A DNA stretch of 64,000 nt from Leclercia sp. AS011. Lineage in GTDB: Bacteria > Pseudomonadota > Gammaproteobacteria > Enterobacterales > Enterobacteriaceae. Where the stretch lies: the NCBI RefSeq assembly GCF_037152535.1, contig NZ_JBBCMA010000003.1, positions 248,001 to 312,000 on the forward strand, in the 5' to 3' direction. The translations under genes and the position numbers were made by a program. Shown here in pieces: positions 16,591-27,224 of the stretch. Position 1 is the stretch's first letter; every line of letters begins with the position of its first letter. The notes beneath the pieces were generated by a model. The model was not told the DNA's origin. It did not search any database and saw only the letters and a list, made by a program, of their open reading frames with translations.

Positions 16591-18888
16591 TTATCCCCCG
16601 TAAACTTCGCTGGAATCTGCTTTGTCTTTCATAATGCATTCCAGCGGCAGCGGCTTCGCTATGTAATAGCCCTGCAGATAGTCCACGCCAAGCTGCAATA
16701 ACAGCGCCTGGTGTGCCTCTGTCTCGACATACTCCGCAACGATGGACATGCCTTTTGCCCGGGCAATATCAATGATCGACTTTACAATCAGCTGATCCAC
16801 TTTGTTACTGATGATCTCTTTAACGAACATGCCGTCAATTTTGACGATGTCGGCATCAAGGTTTTTTAGCCTTTCATAGTTCGCATAACCGGTGCCAAAG
16901 TCATCAATAGCAATTTCAAAGCCATGGTTACGTAAGGATTTAATATTGTTGAGGACATTTCTCTCATTTAAGAACAACTGCTCTTCCGTGACCTCAAAGA
17001 CAATGTTGTCGGGCTTTTTATTCTTTTTCTCAAACATGAAAATAATGCGTTCCGCCGTATGTTCATCTGCCAGGGTTTCCGGCGTGATATTAAGGGAGAA
17101 ACGAATCCCCTGGCATGTGGCCAGATTGTCATGATAAAAATCGATAAAGCTCTCCAGCACCTTGAAGTCGAGCAATCCGCACAGACCAAATTCCGTAATC
17201 GTCGGGATAAATTTATCCGGCGTCACGATTTTACCGTCGAGCTTCATCCGGCAGAGAATTTCATAATATTGTTTGTCGCTGTGACTATGCTCTATTTTTT
17301 GTGCATAGAGCACGATCTCATTACGGAGCAAGGCCTGCTTAAGCTGTTGCACCAACGCGATATCCAGGGTCATGTGTTGCTCGATGAAATCCTGGTTTTT
17401 ATCAAGCGCACTAATGTGATCCGCGCCTTTGGTGGTCGCCAGATAATCAAGCTCGGAGACAGATTTACTTAAATCAGCGCTCGCGTTGTATGTCACCCAC
17501 GCCAGGCCGAACGCAACCTCCACGTCACTCACCCGGGCATAGGTTTTGGCCTGATTCAGCTTCTTCAGCAGCTCCTGCAGGACGCTTCTGCCGCCTTTCT
17601 CCGGCAGAACAACCAGCAAATCGCCATAAGGAACGGAATAGACACCGCATTTTGCCGGGAGAAACTTTTTCAGTAGATAATAGACGGCGACTTTGGCATT
17701 CACCCGGAAGGTAAAGCCAAGATGCTTATCCAGGTTATCGGCAGAAAATATTTTGACGTAACAAAGCATCGCCGGGTAGGTCAGCTGCTGAAGATCTTTG
17801 TTCATCAGCAGCAGGTTCGGCAGCATGGTCAGCGGCTCCCGGAAGGCGGCGTTGGTTATTTTAACGTTGGCCTGCTTCAGGTTTCTCTTCATGGTGGCGA
17901 GGTAGGCATTGGCGATGGTGAAGACGATAAAAAAGGCGGAGAACGAGGTTAAAAGCTGACCTTTTTCGACAATCTTTATAAACTGCGGGTTGCCGGTAAT
18001 GAGGATAAAGATGGCAAACGGCCAGGTCAGCGAGATAAACGCCGCACTAAAATTAATCACCCCATACACGAAGGCCAGAAACACCAGCGGAATGGCGTAG
18101 CTGGAGATCACCGGGTACTGGCTCACGTTGGTATAGATCAATATCAGCCCGGCAGTAATTATCATCCAGACAATTAAGCGGGCTCGGTTACGTATCTCGA
18201 GGATATTCTTTATGCAGAACTTGCGGACATAATTCCATGAGGTGAGGAAGCGTAATAAATAGTACAGGCCAGAGCTAAAGACCACGGCGGGCATCATCAG
18301 GCTTTGCAAATTCAGGATCAACAGGCGAATTTCACTGGCCGAAAAGTAATATTGAAAATCATCGGGAATGAAGGTTAGCGCGCCGACAATATACATTGCC
18401 GTCTGGGCGAGCAGGGGATAAATAAAGCCAAAACACCACAGCCGGACAAAGATACCTGTACTTTTGGTGATATCAATTCTGGCATAGCGTCCGAGCCTGT
18501 TATGTAAAATACACTGCACAATCGCCAGGGGGATCATCAAACTGAGCGTCACCGCCCAGGTTTGGCTGACGTTGAGATTCAGTTCGTGCTGGAAGGAGAT
18601 ATAGGTTGCCAGGGTTAACGCGGGTAATACGCTGGCACCATAAATGCCGACCAGGGCGATAAAAAGGCTGATGGGCAAATAGGCCACATAAATAGTCGTG
18701 TGGTCAATCGCCACGCGCGGAGAAAGCTCTCGCAGGAGCGGCAGAAACAGAAGCACGGTAATAAATGTGATCGCCGTGTGAAGTATTTTGCTGCTTTTAT
18801 GTAAATTATAATGCGTTTTTATAGAATGAAGAGTGATCATCAAATGCTCGCCACAGAGTAAAGTTACCATCAAACAATGTGCAGGCAT
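16591..18888 (-). CDS. membrane c-di-GMP phosphodiesterase (MASE1-like, degenerate GGDEF, EAL)
   Basis: The 765-residue product has about eight to ten N-terminal membrane helices (MASE1-like sensor). Next comes a degenerate GGDEF domain, with the motif position reading VPYGDLL, and last a C-terminal EAL domain. The EAL motif reads YYEILCRM, and the key acidic residues in FEVTEE, DDFGTGYANY and KIDGMFV are present, so hydrolysis of c-di-GMP is plausible. Architecture and the EIL variant resemble E. coli YfgF. The start is uncertain: ATGs at 18888, 18870 and 18840 are in frame and none has a strong ribosome-binding sequence. A perfect CRP site lies upstream. The diguanylate cyclase follows in the same operon. 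Confidence 0.88.
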   Translation of the reverse strand: MPAHCLMVTLLCGEHLMITLHSIKTHYNLHKSSKILHTAITFITVLLFLPLLRELSPRVAIDHTTIYVAYLPISLFIALVGIYGASVLPALTLATYISFQHELNLNVSQTWAVTLSLMIPLAIVQCILHNRLGRYARIDITKSTGIFVRLWCFGFIYPLLAQTAMYIVGALTFIPDDFQYYFSASEIRLLILNLQSLMMPAVVFSSGLYYLLRFLTSWNYVRKFCIKNILEIRNRARLIVWMIITAGLILIYTNVSQYPVISSYAIPLVFLAFVYGVINFSAAFISLTWPFAIFILITGNPQFIKIVEKGQLLTSFSAFFIVFTIANAYLATMKRNLKQANVKITNAAFREPLTMLPNLLLMNKDLQQLTYPAMLCYVKIFSADNLDKHLGFTFRVNAKVAVYYLLKKFLPAKCGVYSVPYGDLLVVLPEKGGRSVLQELLKKLNQAKTYARVSDVEVAFGLAWVTYNASADLSKSVSELDYLATTKGADHISALDKNQDFIEQHMTLDIALVQQLKQALLRNEIVLYAQKIEHSHSDKQYYEILCRMKLDGKIVTPDKFIPTITEFGLCGLLDFKVLESFIDFYHDNLATCQGIRFSLNITPETLADEHTAERIIFMFEKKNKKPDNIVFEVTEEQLFLNERNVLNNIKSLRNHGFEIAIDDFGTGYANYERLKNLDADIVKIDGMFVKEIISNKVDQLIVKSIIDIARAKGMSIVAEYVETEAHQALLLQLGVDYLQGYYIAKPLPLECIMKDKADSSEVYGG

Positions 18889-18948
18889 CCTTTCCAGCTT
18901 GATAACATGTATAAAATATGCACATTAATCTTAACGTAAATTTTTCTG

Positions 18949-18964
18949 TGTGATCATGATCACA
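18949..18964. promoter_or_regulatory. perfect CRP-binding palindrome
   Basis: TGTGATCATGATCACA matches both half-sites of the CRP consensus (TGTGA-N6-TCACA) without mismatch and is fully palindromic. It is centred 69 bases upstream of the first ATG of the phosphodiesterase gene, pointing to cAMP-CRP control of the c-di-GMP operon. Confidence 0.75.
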
Positions 18965-18992
18965 CGCAATTTTTGGCTTTTAGCGATCACAT

Positions 18993-19030
18993 AAGGCAGT
19001 AGCCAATATAAAAAGAGTGGCTACTGCCTT
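18993..19030. terminator. long hairpin between nrdF and the phosphodiesterase gene
   Basis: A perfect 13-base inverted repeat (AAGGCAGTAGCCA / TGGCTACTGCCTT) with a 12-base AT-rich loop lies 35 bases beyond the nrdF stop. It is positioned to end or protect the nrd transcript, but no T-run follows either arm, so Rho-independent termination is not certain. Confidence 0.5.
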
Positions 19031-19064
19031 AAAAAATATTAAAAATTCCTGGGTTGCCCAATCC

Positions 19065-20033
<969 letters not shown>

Positions 20034-22178
20034 TTACAGCGCGCAGGACACGCAGCCTTCTGTTTCGGTGCCTTCCAGCGCAAGCTGGCGCAGGCGAATG
20101 TAGTACAGGGTCTTGATCCCTTTCTTCCAGGCGTAGATCTGCGCTTTGTTGATATCGCGGGTGGTGGCGGTGTCCGGGAAGAACAGCGTCAGCGACAGCC
20201 CCTGGTCGACGTGCTTTGTCGCCTCGGCGTAGGTATCGATAATCTTTTCCGGGCCAATCTCATAGGCGTCCTGATACAGGGCCAGGTTGTCGTTGGTCAT
20301 AAAGGGGGCAGGGTAGTAGACGCGCCCGGTTTTACCCTCTTTGCGGATCTCAATTTTCGAGACGATAGGGTGAATGCTCGAGGTGGCATGGTTGATATAC
20401 GAGATCGACCCGGTGGGCGGCACCGCCTGCAAATTCTGGTTGTAGATGCCGTACTGCATCACGTCCTCCCGCAGCTGTTGCCACATCTCCCGCGTCGGCA
20501 GGGTCACGCCCGCCCGGGCAAACAGGGCGCGCACCTTCTCCGTTTTCGGCTGCCAGTCGTTCTCCAGATACTGATCAAAGTACGTCCCGCTGGCGTAGCG
20601 CGACTGGTCAAAGCCCGCGAAGCGCTGCCCCTTTTCCCGGGCCAGCATCATCGAGGTATGCAGGGCGTGCCAGGTGATGGTGTAGAAATAGAGGTTGGTG
20701 AAATCCAGCCCCTCCGGGCTGCCGTAGGCGATCCCCTCCCGCGCCAGATAGCCGTGGAGGTTCATCTGTCCGAGGCCGATGGCGTGGGAGGCGGCATTCC
20801 CGGCCTCCACCGACGGCACGCTGCGGATGTGGCTCATGTCCGACACCGCCGACAGGCCGCGTACCGCGGTCTCGACGGTGCGGCCAAAGTCCGGGGAGTC
20901 CATGGTGTGGGCAATGTTCAGCGAGCCCAGATTGCAGGAGATATCGTGCCCGACCCGGGTGTAGTCCAGATCCTCGTCATAGGTCGAGGGGCTGTTGACC
21001 TGCAAAATCTCCGAGCACAGGTTGCTCATGTTAATGCGCCCGGCAATGGGGTTGGCGCGGTTCACCGTGTCTTCGAACATGATGTACGGATAGCCGGACT
21101 CAAACTGGATCTCCGCCAGCCGCTGGAAGAACTCCCGGGCGTTGAGCCAGGATTTACGGACCCGCGGATCCGCCACTAGCGTGTCGTACAGCTCGCTCAC
21201 CGCCACATCGCCAAAGGGTTTGCCGTAGAGGCGCTCCACGTCATAGGGGGAGAACAGCGCCATCTCAGCGTTCTCCTTCGCCAGCTGGAAGGTGATATCC
21301 GGGATCACTACCCCCAGCGACAGGGTTTTGATGCGAATTTTTTCGTCGGCGTTTTCCCGTTTGGTATCAAGGAACCGCAGGATATCCGGGTGATGGGCAT
21401 GAAGATAGACCGCCCCGGCCCCCTGGCGCGCCCCCAGCTGATTGGCGTAGGAGAAGGCATCTTCCAGCATTTTCATCACCGGGATCACCCCGGAGGACTG
21501 GTTCTCAATCCGCTTGATCGGCGCGCCCGCTTCCCGCAGGTTCGAGAGTAAAAACGCCACTCCGCCGCCGCGTTTGGAGAGCTGTAACGCCGAGTTCACG
21601 GCGCGGCCAATTGACTCCATATTGTCTTCAATACGCAGCAGGAAGCAGGAGACCAGCTCCCCGCGCTGGGCCTTGCCGCAGTTGAGGAAGGTGGGCGTCG
21701 CGGGCTGGAAGCGTCCGGCGAGCATCTCGTCGGTGAGCTGGCGGGCGAGGGATTCATCCCCCTGGGCGAGGGTCAGGGCCACCATCACCACCCGATCCTC
21801 AAAGTGTTCGAGATACTGTTTGCCGTCGAAGGTTTTCAGCGTGTAGCTGGTGTAGAACTTCCATGCGCCGAGGAAGGTCTGGAAACGAAAACCGCTGGCG
21901 TGGGCGTGAGCAAACAGCGCCAGCACGAAGGCAGGATCGAAGCGTGCCAGCACCTTTGGATCGTAATAGCTCTCGCTGACCAGATAATCGAGACGCGCCT
22001 GCGGGCTGGCAAAGGTCATGCTGTTAGGGTCGACGTGGGCGTTAAAAAAGGCGTCCACCGCCTCACGATCTTTGCTGAACTGGATTTTCCCGTCGCGATC
22101 GTACAGGTTCAGCATGGCGTTCAACGCATGGAAATCGGTCGATCGCTGCATTACGCGCTCTGCGGTTGTCGTTGCCAA
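20034..22178 (-). CDS. nrdE: class Ib ribonucleotide reductase large subunit NrdE
   Basis: The 714-residue catalytic subunit has the C-terminal redox pair that receives electrons from NrdH (GCVSCAL) and active-site segments such as NLCSEILQ and CNLGSLN. The start ([11 protein letters not shown]) matches the E. coli N-terminus and overlaps the end of nrdI by 28 bases, as in K-12. Class Ib enzymes lack the dATP-inhibited ATP-cone, and none is seen here. Confidence 0.97.
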   Translation of the reverse strand: MATTTAERVMQRSTDFHALNAMLNLYDRDGKIQFSKDREAVDAFFNAHVDPNSMTFASPQARLDYLVSESYYDPKVLARFDPAFVLALFAHAHASGFRFQTFLGAWKFYTSYTLKTFDGKQYLEHFEDRVVMVALTLAQGDESLARQLTDEMLAGRFQPATPTFLNCGKAQRGELVSCFLLRIEDNMESIGRAVNSALQLSKRGGGVAFLLSNLREAGAPIKRIENQSSGVIPVMKMLEDAFSYANQLGARQGAGAVYLHAHHPDILRFLDTKRENADEKIRIKTLSLGVVIPDITFQLAKENAEMALFSPYDVERLYGKPFGDVAVSELYDTLVADPRVRKSWLNAREFFQRLAEIQFESGYPYIMFEDTVNRANPIAGRINMSNLCSEILQVNSPSTYDEDLDYTRVGHDISCNLGSLNIAHTMDSPDFGRTVETAVRGLSAVSDMSHIRSVPSVEAGNAASHAIGLGQMNLHGYLAREGIAYGSPEGLDFTNLYFYTITWHALHTSMMLAREKGQRFAGFDQSRYASGTYFDQYLENDWQPKTEKVRALFARAGVTLPTREMWQQLREDVMQYGIYNQNLQAVPPTGSISYINHATSSIHPIVSKIEIRKEGKTGRVYYPAPFMTNDNLALYQDAYEIGPEKIIDTYAEATKHVDQGLSLTLFFPDTATTRDINKAQIYAWKKGIKTLYYIRLRQLALEGTETEGCVSCAL

Positions 22179-22561
22179 AATTCGTTCACTCCTTTACGCA
22201 CGTTGTCGACGTCCTGCTCCGTCCCCATCAGCTCGAAGCGATACAGGTACGGCACGCCGCATTTTTGTGAGATGACATCCCCGGCGCGGCCAAACGCCTC
22301 GCCGAAGTTACGGTTGCCGGCGGCTATCACCCCACGGATAAGCCGCCGGTTATGCGGATCGTTGAGAAAGCGGATCGCCTGACGCGGTACCGCCCCGGCC
22401 GTTCCGCCCCCGCCGTAGCTGGGCACCACCAGAATAAAAGGCTCGTCTACCTGGATCCGCTCCCGCTCGTTCAGCGGGATGCGCACGGCGGGCAGCCCGA
22501 CGCGCGTGATAAAGCGGTGCGTGTTCTCCGAGCTGCTGGAGAAGTAGACGAGCAGGCTCAT
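22151..22561 (-). CDS. nrdI: NrdI flavodoxin-like protein
   Basis: NrdI is an FMN protein that supplies the oxidant needed to build the manganese-tyrosyl radical of NrdF. The 136-residue product starts [17 protein letters not shown], the phosphate-binding loop for FMN, and has the SYGGGG flavin loop. It overlaps nrdH by 4 bases and nrdE by 28, so the four genes are translationally coupled. Confidence 0.96.
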   Translation of the reverse strand: MSLLVYFSSSSENTHRFITRVGLPAVRIPLNERERIQVDEPFILVVPSYGGGGTAGAVPRQAIRFLNDPHNRRLIRGVIAAGNRNFGEAFGRAGDVISQKCGVPYLYRFELMGTEQDVDNVRKGVNEFWQRQPQSA

Positions 22562-22803
22562 GCCCGGGCGGCCTGGGCAGGCTGGGGCAGACGGTTAATC
22601 AGGTCCGGACGAAAACCGGACCAGCGTGTCTCCCCGGCGATCACCACCGGCAGCTGACGAAATCCCCCGGCGCGGAGGGTCTCAGCCGCGTCCGGCACCA
22701 GGTCAACATTCACCAGTTCAAAGGCGATGCCGCGGCTCTCCATCGCGCGTTTGGTGGCATGGCACTGCACACAGTCGTTTCGAGTGTAAATAATAATGCG
22801 CAT
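22558..22803 (-). CDS. nrdH: NrdH glutaredoxin-like electron donor
   Basis: NrdH is the thioredoxin-reductase-dependent hydrogen donor of NrdEF. The redox motif CVQC (C11, C14) and the WSGFRPD segment near the C-terminus are diagnostic. I place the start at the ATG giving [10 protein letters not shown] (22803), which matches the E. coli protein, rather than at the upstream ATG at 22818; the product is 81 residues. The upstream DNA holds two short palindromic stretches (ACTA-N4-TAGT at 22880-22891 and CCATA-N5-TATGG at 22907-22921) that could be regulator sites, but I cannot assign them to NrdR or Fur. Confidence 0.95.
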   Translation of the reverse strand: MRIIIYTRNDCVQCHATKRAMESRGIAFELVNVDLVPDAAETLRAGGFRQLPVVIAGETRWSGFRPDLINRLPQPAQAARA

Positions 22804-22981
22804 GATTCGTATTTCCATCTAGAATAGGATTCCGACGCCAGTTAGGGCGTCACCAGGAGTCTGTCTTGCTAAAGGGAATACTAGATGTAGTTGTCGTAAG
22901 TTTCAACCATACAAGATATGGGAATTTCAGCGAGATTATCTGCCGGTGATGGGATTAGCGGGAGAGGGCGCTTGCGGACTT

Positions 22982-23017
22982 AAAAAAGAAAAACCCCCAC
23001 ACCGCAGGGCATGGGGG
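22982..23017 (-). terminator. Rho-independent terminator of ygaM
   Basis: On the minus strand, CCCCCA and TGGGGG form a 6-base GC stem around a 12-base loop, followed by TTTTTCTTTTTT. It lies 28 bases past the ygaM stop. Confidence 0.85.
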
Positions 23018-23044
23018 CAAAGGAGGATAGAGCCGGATCGGAGA

Positions 23045-23371
23045 TTATTTACGCAGGGCGAGCAGTGCGCCGATAAAGATCCCCACCGCAGCGACGGTCC
23101 CTACCGCACACACTGGACGTTCACGGATAAAGGTGCTGGCGCAGCCGATGGCATCGCAGGCGGCCTGCTTGCCGGTGGAGCGACCCTGCAGACGGTCACG
23201 GGTTTCACGCAGCAGCGATTTAGCTTTACGTCGGGCGTCGTCCGCTTCGTCCTTCGCATCCGATCCCCAGGATTTCAATACGCTTTCCAGCGAATCCGCT
23301 AATTTCCTGACATCGTTATGGATATCCTGAACATCGTCGTCAACATCGTTTCGGTTTGAACGGTTAAACAT
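23045..23371 (-). CDS. ygaM: YgaM, DUF883 family protein
   Basis: The 108-residue protein has an acidic, coiled-coil-like N-terminal two-thirds (DDDVQDIHNDVRKLADSLES). It ends in a C-terminal hydrophobic helix (about 88-106, AVGTVAAVGIFIGALLALRK), the DUF883 layout shared with ElaB and YqjD. Those relatives tether ribosomes to the inner membrane in stationary phase; a similar role is possible here but unproven. Its place between nrdHIEF and ygaC matches K-12 gene order. Confidence 0.93.
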   Translation of the reverse strand: MFNRSNRNDVDDDVQDIHNDVRKLADSLESVLKSWGSDAKDEADDARRKAKSLLRETRDRLQGRSTGKQAACDAIGCASTFIRERPVCAVGTVAAVGIFIGALLALRK

Positions 23372-23532
23372 ATGCTTCTCCCTTGTATTTGCGGTAATTA
23401 ACAGTTTAGACCACCTTTTTAATATCTGAAGCCGGTCACGGCTTATCAGGCCGTTTATGGATTTTTCTGAAAGCCCTGCTAATGCTCAATACGGTAAGGT
23501 TGCCCCGCAGGAAATGATAACGAGGAAAGAAT

Positions 23533-23877
23533 ATGTATTTACGACCCGATGAGGTTGCGCGCGAACTTGAAAAAGCGGGATTTACCGTGGATGTGGTAAC
23601 CCCAAGAGCATACGGGTACCGTCGTGGCGATAATTATGTTTATGTGAACCGCGAAGCCCGTATGGGGCGCACGGCGCTGATCATTCACCCGACGCTGAAA
23701 GAGAGAAGTCTTTCCTTTGCGGAGCCTGCTTCAGAGATAAAAACCAGCGACCATTATCAGCAGTTCCCGCTCTATTTAGGGGGCAATAATCAGGAACATT
23801 ATGGTATTCCGCATGGCTTCAGTTCCCGCATGGCGCTGGAACGCTTTCTGAAAGGCCTGTTTGGCGACGCGCAATAA
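23533..23877 (+). CDS. ygaC: YgaC, DUF2002 family protein
   Basis: The 114-residue soluble protein is a clear YgaC orthologue ([29 protein letters not shown]). It is divergent from ygaM. In E. coli ygaC is a Fur-regulated gene of unknown function. AACGAGGAAAG precedes the ATG. A short hairpin (GGCTGGCTTTCGCCAGTC, 23885-23902) separates it from convergent alaE. Confidence 0.93.
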   Translation: MYLRPDEVARELEKAGFTVDVVTPRAYGYRRGDNYVYVNREARMGRTALIIHPTLKERSLSFAEPASEIKTSDHYQQFPLYLGGNNQEHYGIPHGFSSRMALERFLKGLFGDAQ

Positions 23878-23909
23878 CAACGCGGCTGGCTTTCGCCAGT
23901 CGCTGTGGT

Positions 23910-24359
23910 TTACGCCTTGACCTGATGATACTGGCTGACTTTAAACAGACGTCGGCAGTAATCGAGGAAATAGCCGTAGACCGCACCCATCATCATCGAC
24001 ACCACGATATTGGAACTGACCGCCGCGGCGATCTGATGCCAGTCGGCACCTACCGTTAGCAGGATCGCGACATACACCGGTGACTGAAAAGTGACATAGG
24101 CCACCACGTCCGCCAGATTTTTCATCCAGCCTGTCGGCGAATAGCGACGGGCAAGACGCATCACCGCATCGCGATAGAAACCGTATGGCCATGCAATAAG
24201 GATATTCACCGGAACGGCCACCAGACGGGAAGAAAGCGACTGCTCGAAGCTCATTCCGGAGAGGAATATTTCAATCAGCATGTTCACCACCGAACAGTAG
24301 ACCACCATGGCAAAGGTATCCGCTACCGCGTGACGCAGGCGAGACTGCCGAGAGAACAT
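23910..24359 (-). CDS. alaE: L-alanine exporter AlaE
   Basis: The 149-residue inner-membrane protein has four hydrophobic segments and the YgaW/AlaE family sequence ([36 protein letters not shown]). In E. coli AlaE exports L-alanine and protects against excess intracellular alanine or alanyl dipeptides. It is convergent with ygaC, and a long AT-rich spacer lies upstream. Confidence 0.95.
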   Translation of the reverse strand: MFSRQSRLRHAVADTFAMVVYCSVVNMLIEIFLSGMSFEQSLSSRLVAVPVNILIAWPYGFYRDAVMRLARRYSPTGWMKNLADVVAYVTFQSPVYVAILLTVGADWHQIAAAVSSNIVVSMMMGAVYGYFLDYCRRLFKVSQYHQVKA

Positions 24360-24970
24360 GTCCTGACTCCTTGAAGGTCGTATAACAGAGAGGCTAAAGC
24401 AGGTTGGGTTAGTGCTTTAGTTTGGATTATTTTTCGTGTATAGCGTATCTCTCTGCATTGAAACCTACAATTAGCGATAAATTTTTATTTAAAGGCGTTT
24501 TGTCCCTAAAATTCTCTAAACGAATCGGTTTTGCCAGCGCGGCGGCATTTTCTCTTCGGTTATTTGTTTTTTCATTTATAAACAAGATGTTGCGTTTTTA
24601 TTTTTCAACGACTGGCATGTGCTGTGCCGGGAGGGAAAAGGTGCTGCATTTTACTTGCCGGTTATGCTGTCAATTTAAGGTTGGTCAGCGAGAAAATCTG
24701 AAAAGGCGGTATTGGTTTTATGCACCATAACTGAATGGGTATGCGTGATTCGTCAATTTCCCTTAAAACGTTCAGGAATTAAATAATCATTAAACTGTTT
24801 ATCAGGATAAATCATACAAAAAGTGAAGCATCGCGCGTTATATTTTCTTTATTTCATTTAATTTGACATAAATTATATTTTCGTGCTCTGTTGTCTGGAT
24901 GTTCATAAACAAATGAATTACCATGGCCGCTATTGCTTATTTTATCGACTTGAAAAGGTTTTCATTTAAT
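24360..24970. other. AT-rich spacer between alaE and stpA
   Basis: These 611 bases hold the divergent control regions of alaE and stpA and no gene I can support. A reading frame at 24422-24730 has no clear ribosome-binding sequence and an unusual composition, so I treat it as chance. The AT-rich stretch just before stpA (about 24830-24920) is the kind of curved DNA that H-NS and StpA bind, which would fit stpA autoregulation. Confidence 0.5.
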
Positions 24971-25375
24971 ATGACTTCGCAATTACAGATTCTTAATAAT
25001 ATTCGTACTCTTCGCGCCGCGGCGCGTGAATTCTCGCTTGAAGTGCTGGAAGACATGCTCGAAAAGCTGCGCATCGTCACGGAAGAAAAACGTAATGAAC
25101 AGGCTGAAGTCGAACAGCAGCGTGCCGAGCAGAGTGAGAAAATTAACGCCCTGCTGGAGAAAATGAAAGCCGACGGTATTTCAGCAGAAGATCTGCTGGG
25201 TTCCAATCTGCTGAACACCCCGGCACAGCCGAAAAAACGCCAGGCGCGTGCGGCAAAATATCGCTTTACCGATGTCGACGGTCAGGAAAAAACCTGGACC
25301 GGTCAGGGTCGTACGCCGAAGCCAATTGCTATGGCTCTGGCAGAAGGTAAATCACTGGATGATTTCCTGATTTAA
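24971..25375 (+). CDS. stpA: DNA-binding protein StpA (H-NS paralogue)
   Basis: The 134-residue product has an N-terminal coiled-coil oligomerisation region (about 1-60), a linker, and the C-terminal DNA-binding motif TWTGQGRTPKPI. Its position next to alaE/ygaC/ygaM identifies it as stpA rather than hns. StpA silences AT-rich DNA with H-NS and is also an RNA chaperone. I chose the ATG at 24971 (MTSQLQILNNIRTL), which aligns with the family start; an upstream in-frame ATG at 24923 would add 16 unlikely residues. Confidence 0.93.
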   Translation: MTSQLQILNNIRTLRAAAREFSLEVLEDMLEKLRIVTEEKRNEQAEVEQQRAEQSEKINALLEKMKADGISAEDLLGSNLLNTPAQPKKRQARAAKYRFTDVDGQEKTWTGQGRTPKPIAMALAEGKSLDDFLI

Positions 25376-25418
25376 TCCCTGTATATCGGGCGGAATAACC
25401 CCGCCCGGTAGCCGCTGC

Positions 25419-25598
25419 TTAGCAGACGCCAAAATCACCCTCTTCTTTATACAGCGTTACGTCCGCTGCTTTCAGGGTAAATTTCTCCCCCTGCTCGTTA
25501 CTCGCCTGCACCACGACAACCTGATCTTCATGCACTTCGATCACTTTCAGTTTCGGGCCGCCCATGCGCGGTTGTACATAATCGCCTACAGAAAACAT
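25419..25598 (-). CDS. YodC-like (DUF2158) small protein
   Basis: A 59-codon gene starts at the ATG at 25598, with a strong GAGGAG ribosome-binding sequence 6 bases upstream, and ends in TAA at 25419-25421. The protein begins MFSVGDYVQPRMGGPKLKVI, the VGD-V-x-GGPxM/L pattern of DUF2158 (YodC) proteins, a small beta-barrel-like fold of unknown function. Its C-terminal part (YKEEGDFGVC) is unlike K-12 YodC. It sits between stpA and yqaE, where K-12 has ygaP and ygaV. Confidence 0.75.
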   Translation of the reverse strand: MFSVGDYVQPRMGGPKLKVIEVHEDQVVVVQASNEQGEKFTLKAADVTLYKEEGDFGVC

Positions 25599-25820
25599 AG
25601 TTATCTCCTCGTGATGGTTTCGACCCTAACATTAGCCCAGGCGCAGGGCAGGGTACAGCGTCCCGGACGGAATACTCCTGAATTTCCAGCCTAAAGCTGC
25701 GTAAAGAGGGTAAAAGAGGGTAAAACTCCACGCCAACGGTGGCAGCTCTGCGTAGACTCGCTACGCTTAGAGGTAAAATCTCTTTTGTTACAATGACCTG
25801 ACTGCTTGTATGGAGAATCT

Positions 25821-25979
25821 ATGGGTTTCTGGCGTATCGTTATCACTATTCTGCTTCCCCCGCTTGGCGTGCTGATCGGCAAAGGGTTCGGCTGGGCGTT
25901 TATCCTCAACATCATCCTGACGCTGCTGGGCTATATTCCCGGCCTTATCCACGCGTTCTGGGTGCAGAGCCGCAGCTAA
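25821..25979 (+). CDS. yqaE: YqaE, Pmp3 family membrane peptide
   Basis: A 52-residue hydrophobic protein with two membrane helices around the family signature (LLPPLGVLIGKGFGWAF; LLGYIPGLIHAFWV), nearly identical to E. coli YqaE. Pmp3/UPF0057 peptides are linked to cation and membrane-potential homeostasis under stress. TATGGAGAATCT precedes the ATG. The stop overlaps the convergent yahB stop by 3 bases. Confidence 0.93.
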   Translation: MGFWRIVITILLPPLGVLIGKGFGWAFILNIILTLLGYIPGLIHAFWVQSRS

Positions 25980-26905
25980 TTTCGCCACAGTAAATCACTG
26001 TAGATCCCGGTCAGCACCCCGTCAGGGGCAAATTGCTGTTTGATCCAGCGGGTGACCTGACCGGTAGCCGCATGCTGCGTGGCGAGCAGCATGCGCGAGT
26101 CCTGGCGCGGGTTGTTAATGCGCCGCGTCACCAGTAATCCCGCCTCTACCGCCTCTCTCGCCATATGCTCCGGTAAAAACCCAATCCCTTCGCCCAGAAT
26201 CTGACACTGGCACTTGGTATTAAAATCCGGGACCAGAATGGCCTCCTGGCCGTGCAGCAGCCAGCCCACCTTTTTGTTGATGGTATGCGCCGTGTCTTCG
26301 ACCATGATATTGGGGTACAGCCGCAGCTGGCTCTCGGCCAGCGGCTCCGGTGCCAGCGCCAGCGGGTGCTCCGGGGCGATGGCGAACACCCAGCGGATGG
26401 CACCAATCTCGGTGTAATCGATCCCGCCGCCGTCGAGCAGGGTATCCGGCGCACCGATGGCGATATTGGCCTGGTTATTGATGATCGAATCCCAGACGCC
26501 GTTATACACCTCGGTGGTGACGGTGATCTGGCAGGTGGGGAACTGCTTTTTCAGCACCTGTAGCAGGCGGGCGGTATGGCGTGGGGTGTAGAGCAGCTGG
26601 TTGATACAGATCCGCACCCGGGTCTCAATCCCCTGCGAGATAGTGTCGATCCCGCGCTTGATGGCGTGGAAGTCATTCAGCAGGTCTATGGCTTTGCGGT
26701 AGAAGTAGAAGCCGGATTCGGTCAGCTCGATGCTGCGGGTGTTACGCACAAACAGCACCACGTCGAGGCCGGTCTCCATCCGCTTGATGGTGTAGCTGAT
26801 GGCCGAGGTGGTCACCCCCAGCTCGGTGGCGGCTTTGCTGAAGCTGCCAAAACGCGCCGCAGTGGTAAAGGCCAGCAGGTTCTCTTCGGTAAAGATGGAA
26901 TTCAT
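25976..26905 (-). CDS. yahB: LysR-family regulator YahB
   Basis: I place the start at the ATG at 26905, giving MNSIFTEENLLAFTTAARFG and 309 residues, the N-terminus of E. coli YahB; an upstream frame extends to 26965. The winged helix-turn-helix (about 19-60, GSFSKAATELGVTTSAISYT) is followed by a LysR effector domain. It is divergent from yahD, the layout of a LysR regulator controlling the neighbouring operon. The inducer is unknown but is presumably the substrate of the yahD-yahJ pathway. Confidence 0.93.
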   Translation of the reverse strand: MNSIFTEENLLAFTTAARFGSFSKAATELGVTTSAISYTIKRMETGLDVVLFVRNTRSIELTESGFYFYRKAIDLLNDFHAIKRGIDTISQGIETRVRICINQLLYTPRHTARLLQVLKKQFPTCQITVTTEVYNGVWDSIINNQANIAIGAPDTLLDGGGIDYTEIGAIRWVFAIAPEHPLALAPEPLAESQLRLYPNIMVEDTAHTINKKVGWLLHGQEAILVPDFNTKCQCQILGEGIGFLPEHMAREAVEAGLLVTRRINNPRQDSRMLLATQHAATGQVTRWIKQQFAPDGVLTGIYSDLLWRN

Positions 26906-27224
26906 ATTATGGCTCCCGGCACCCATCAGTTTTGAACATATTTTAACAAAGTAGTTACAACGCATTTGACGCCGGTCACAGTTCTGCTAATTTGCTGCGG
27001 GCCGCGCGGCGCAAGGGCTGCGTAAACATAAGCAGAATGCAATTTAAGGGCTTAAAAAGCGGTAAAACATAAGGAAAAGGTTGCACAGACGCACGTTTTG
27101 ACTCCACTGTTGAATTTACATCAATAATGAATTGGCTGTCGATGAATCCTTTTTAAGCGGATTCTTTTCTGACCAGGCCGTTGCTATGCTCAGTCCATCA
27201 GAAAGGAAAACCAGGAGTGTGGAT
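26906..27224. promoter_or_regulatory. divergent yahB/yahD control region
   Basis: This 319-base gap between two divergent genes must hold both promoters and the YahB operator. I see AT-rich stretches at about 27030-27140 but no convincing LysR box. The yahD ribosome-binding sequence AGGAG (27213-27217) is clear. Confidence 0.55.

Noticed and set aside
24422..24730. 102-codon frame between alaE and stpA
   Set aside because: It begins without a ribosome-binding sequence in AT-rich control DNA and its translation has no recognisable family or sensible composition.
27111..27125. FNR-like site TTGAATTTACATCAA upstream of yahD
   Set aside because: The half-sites are separated by one base too many for the FNR consensus (TTGAT-N4-ATCAA), so I did not call it.
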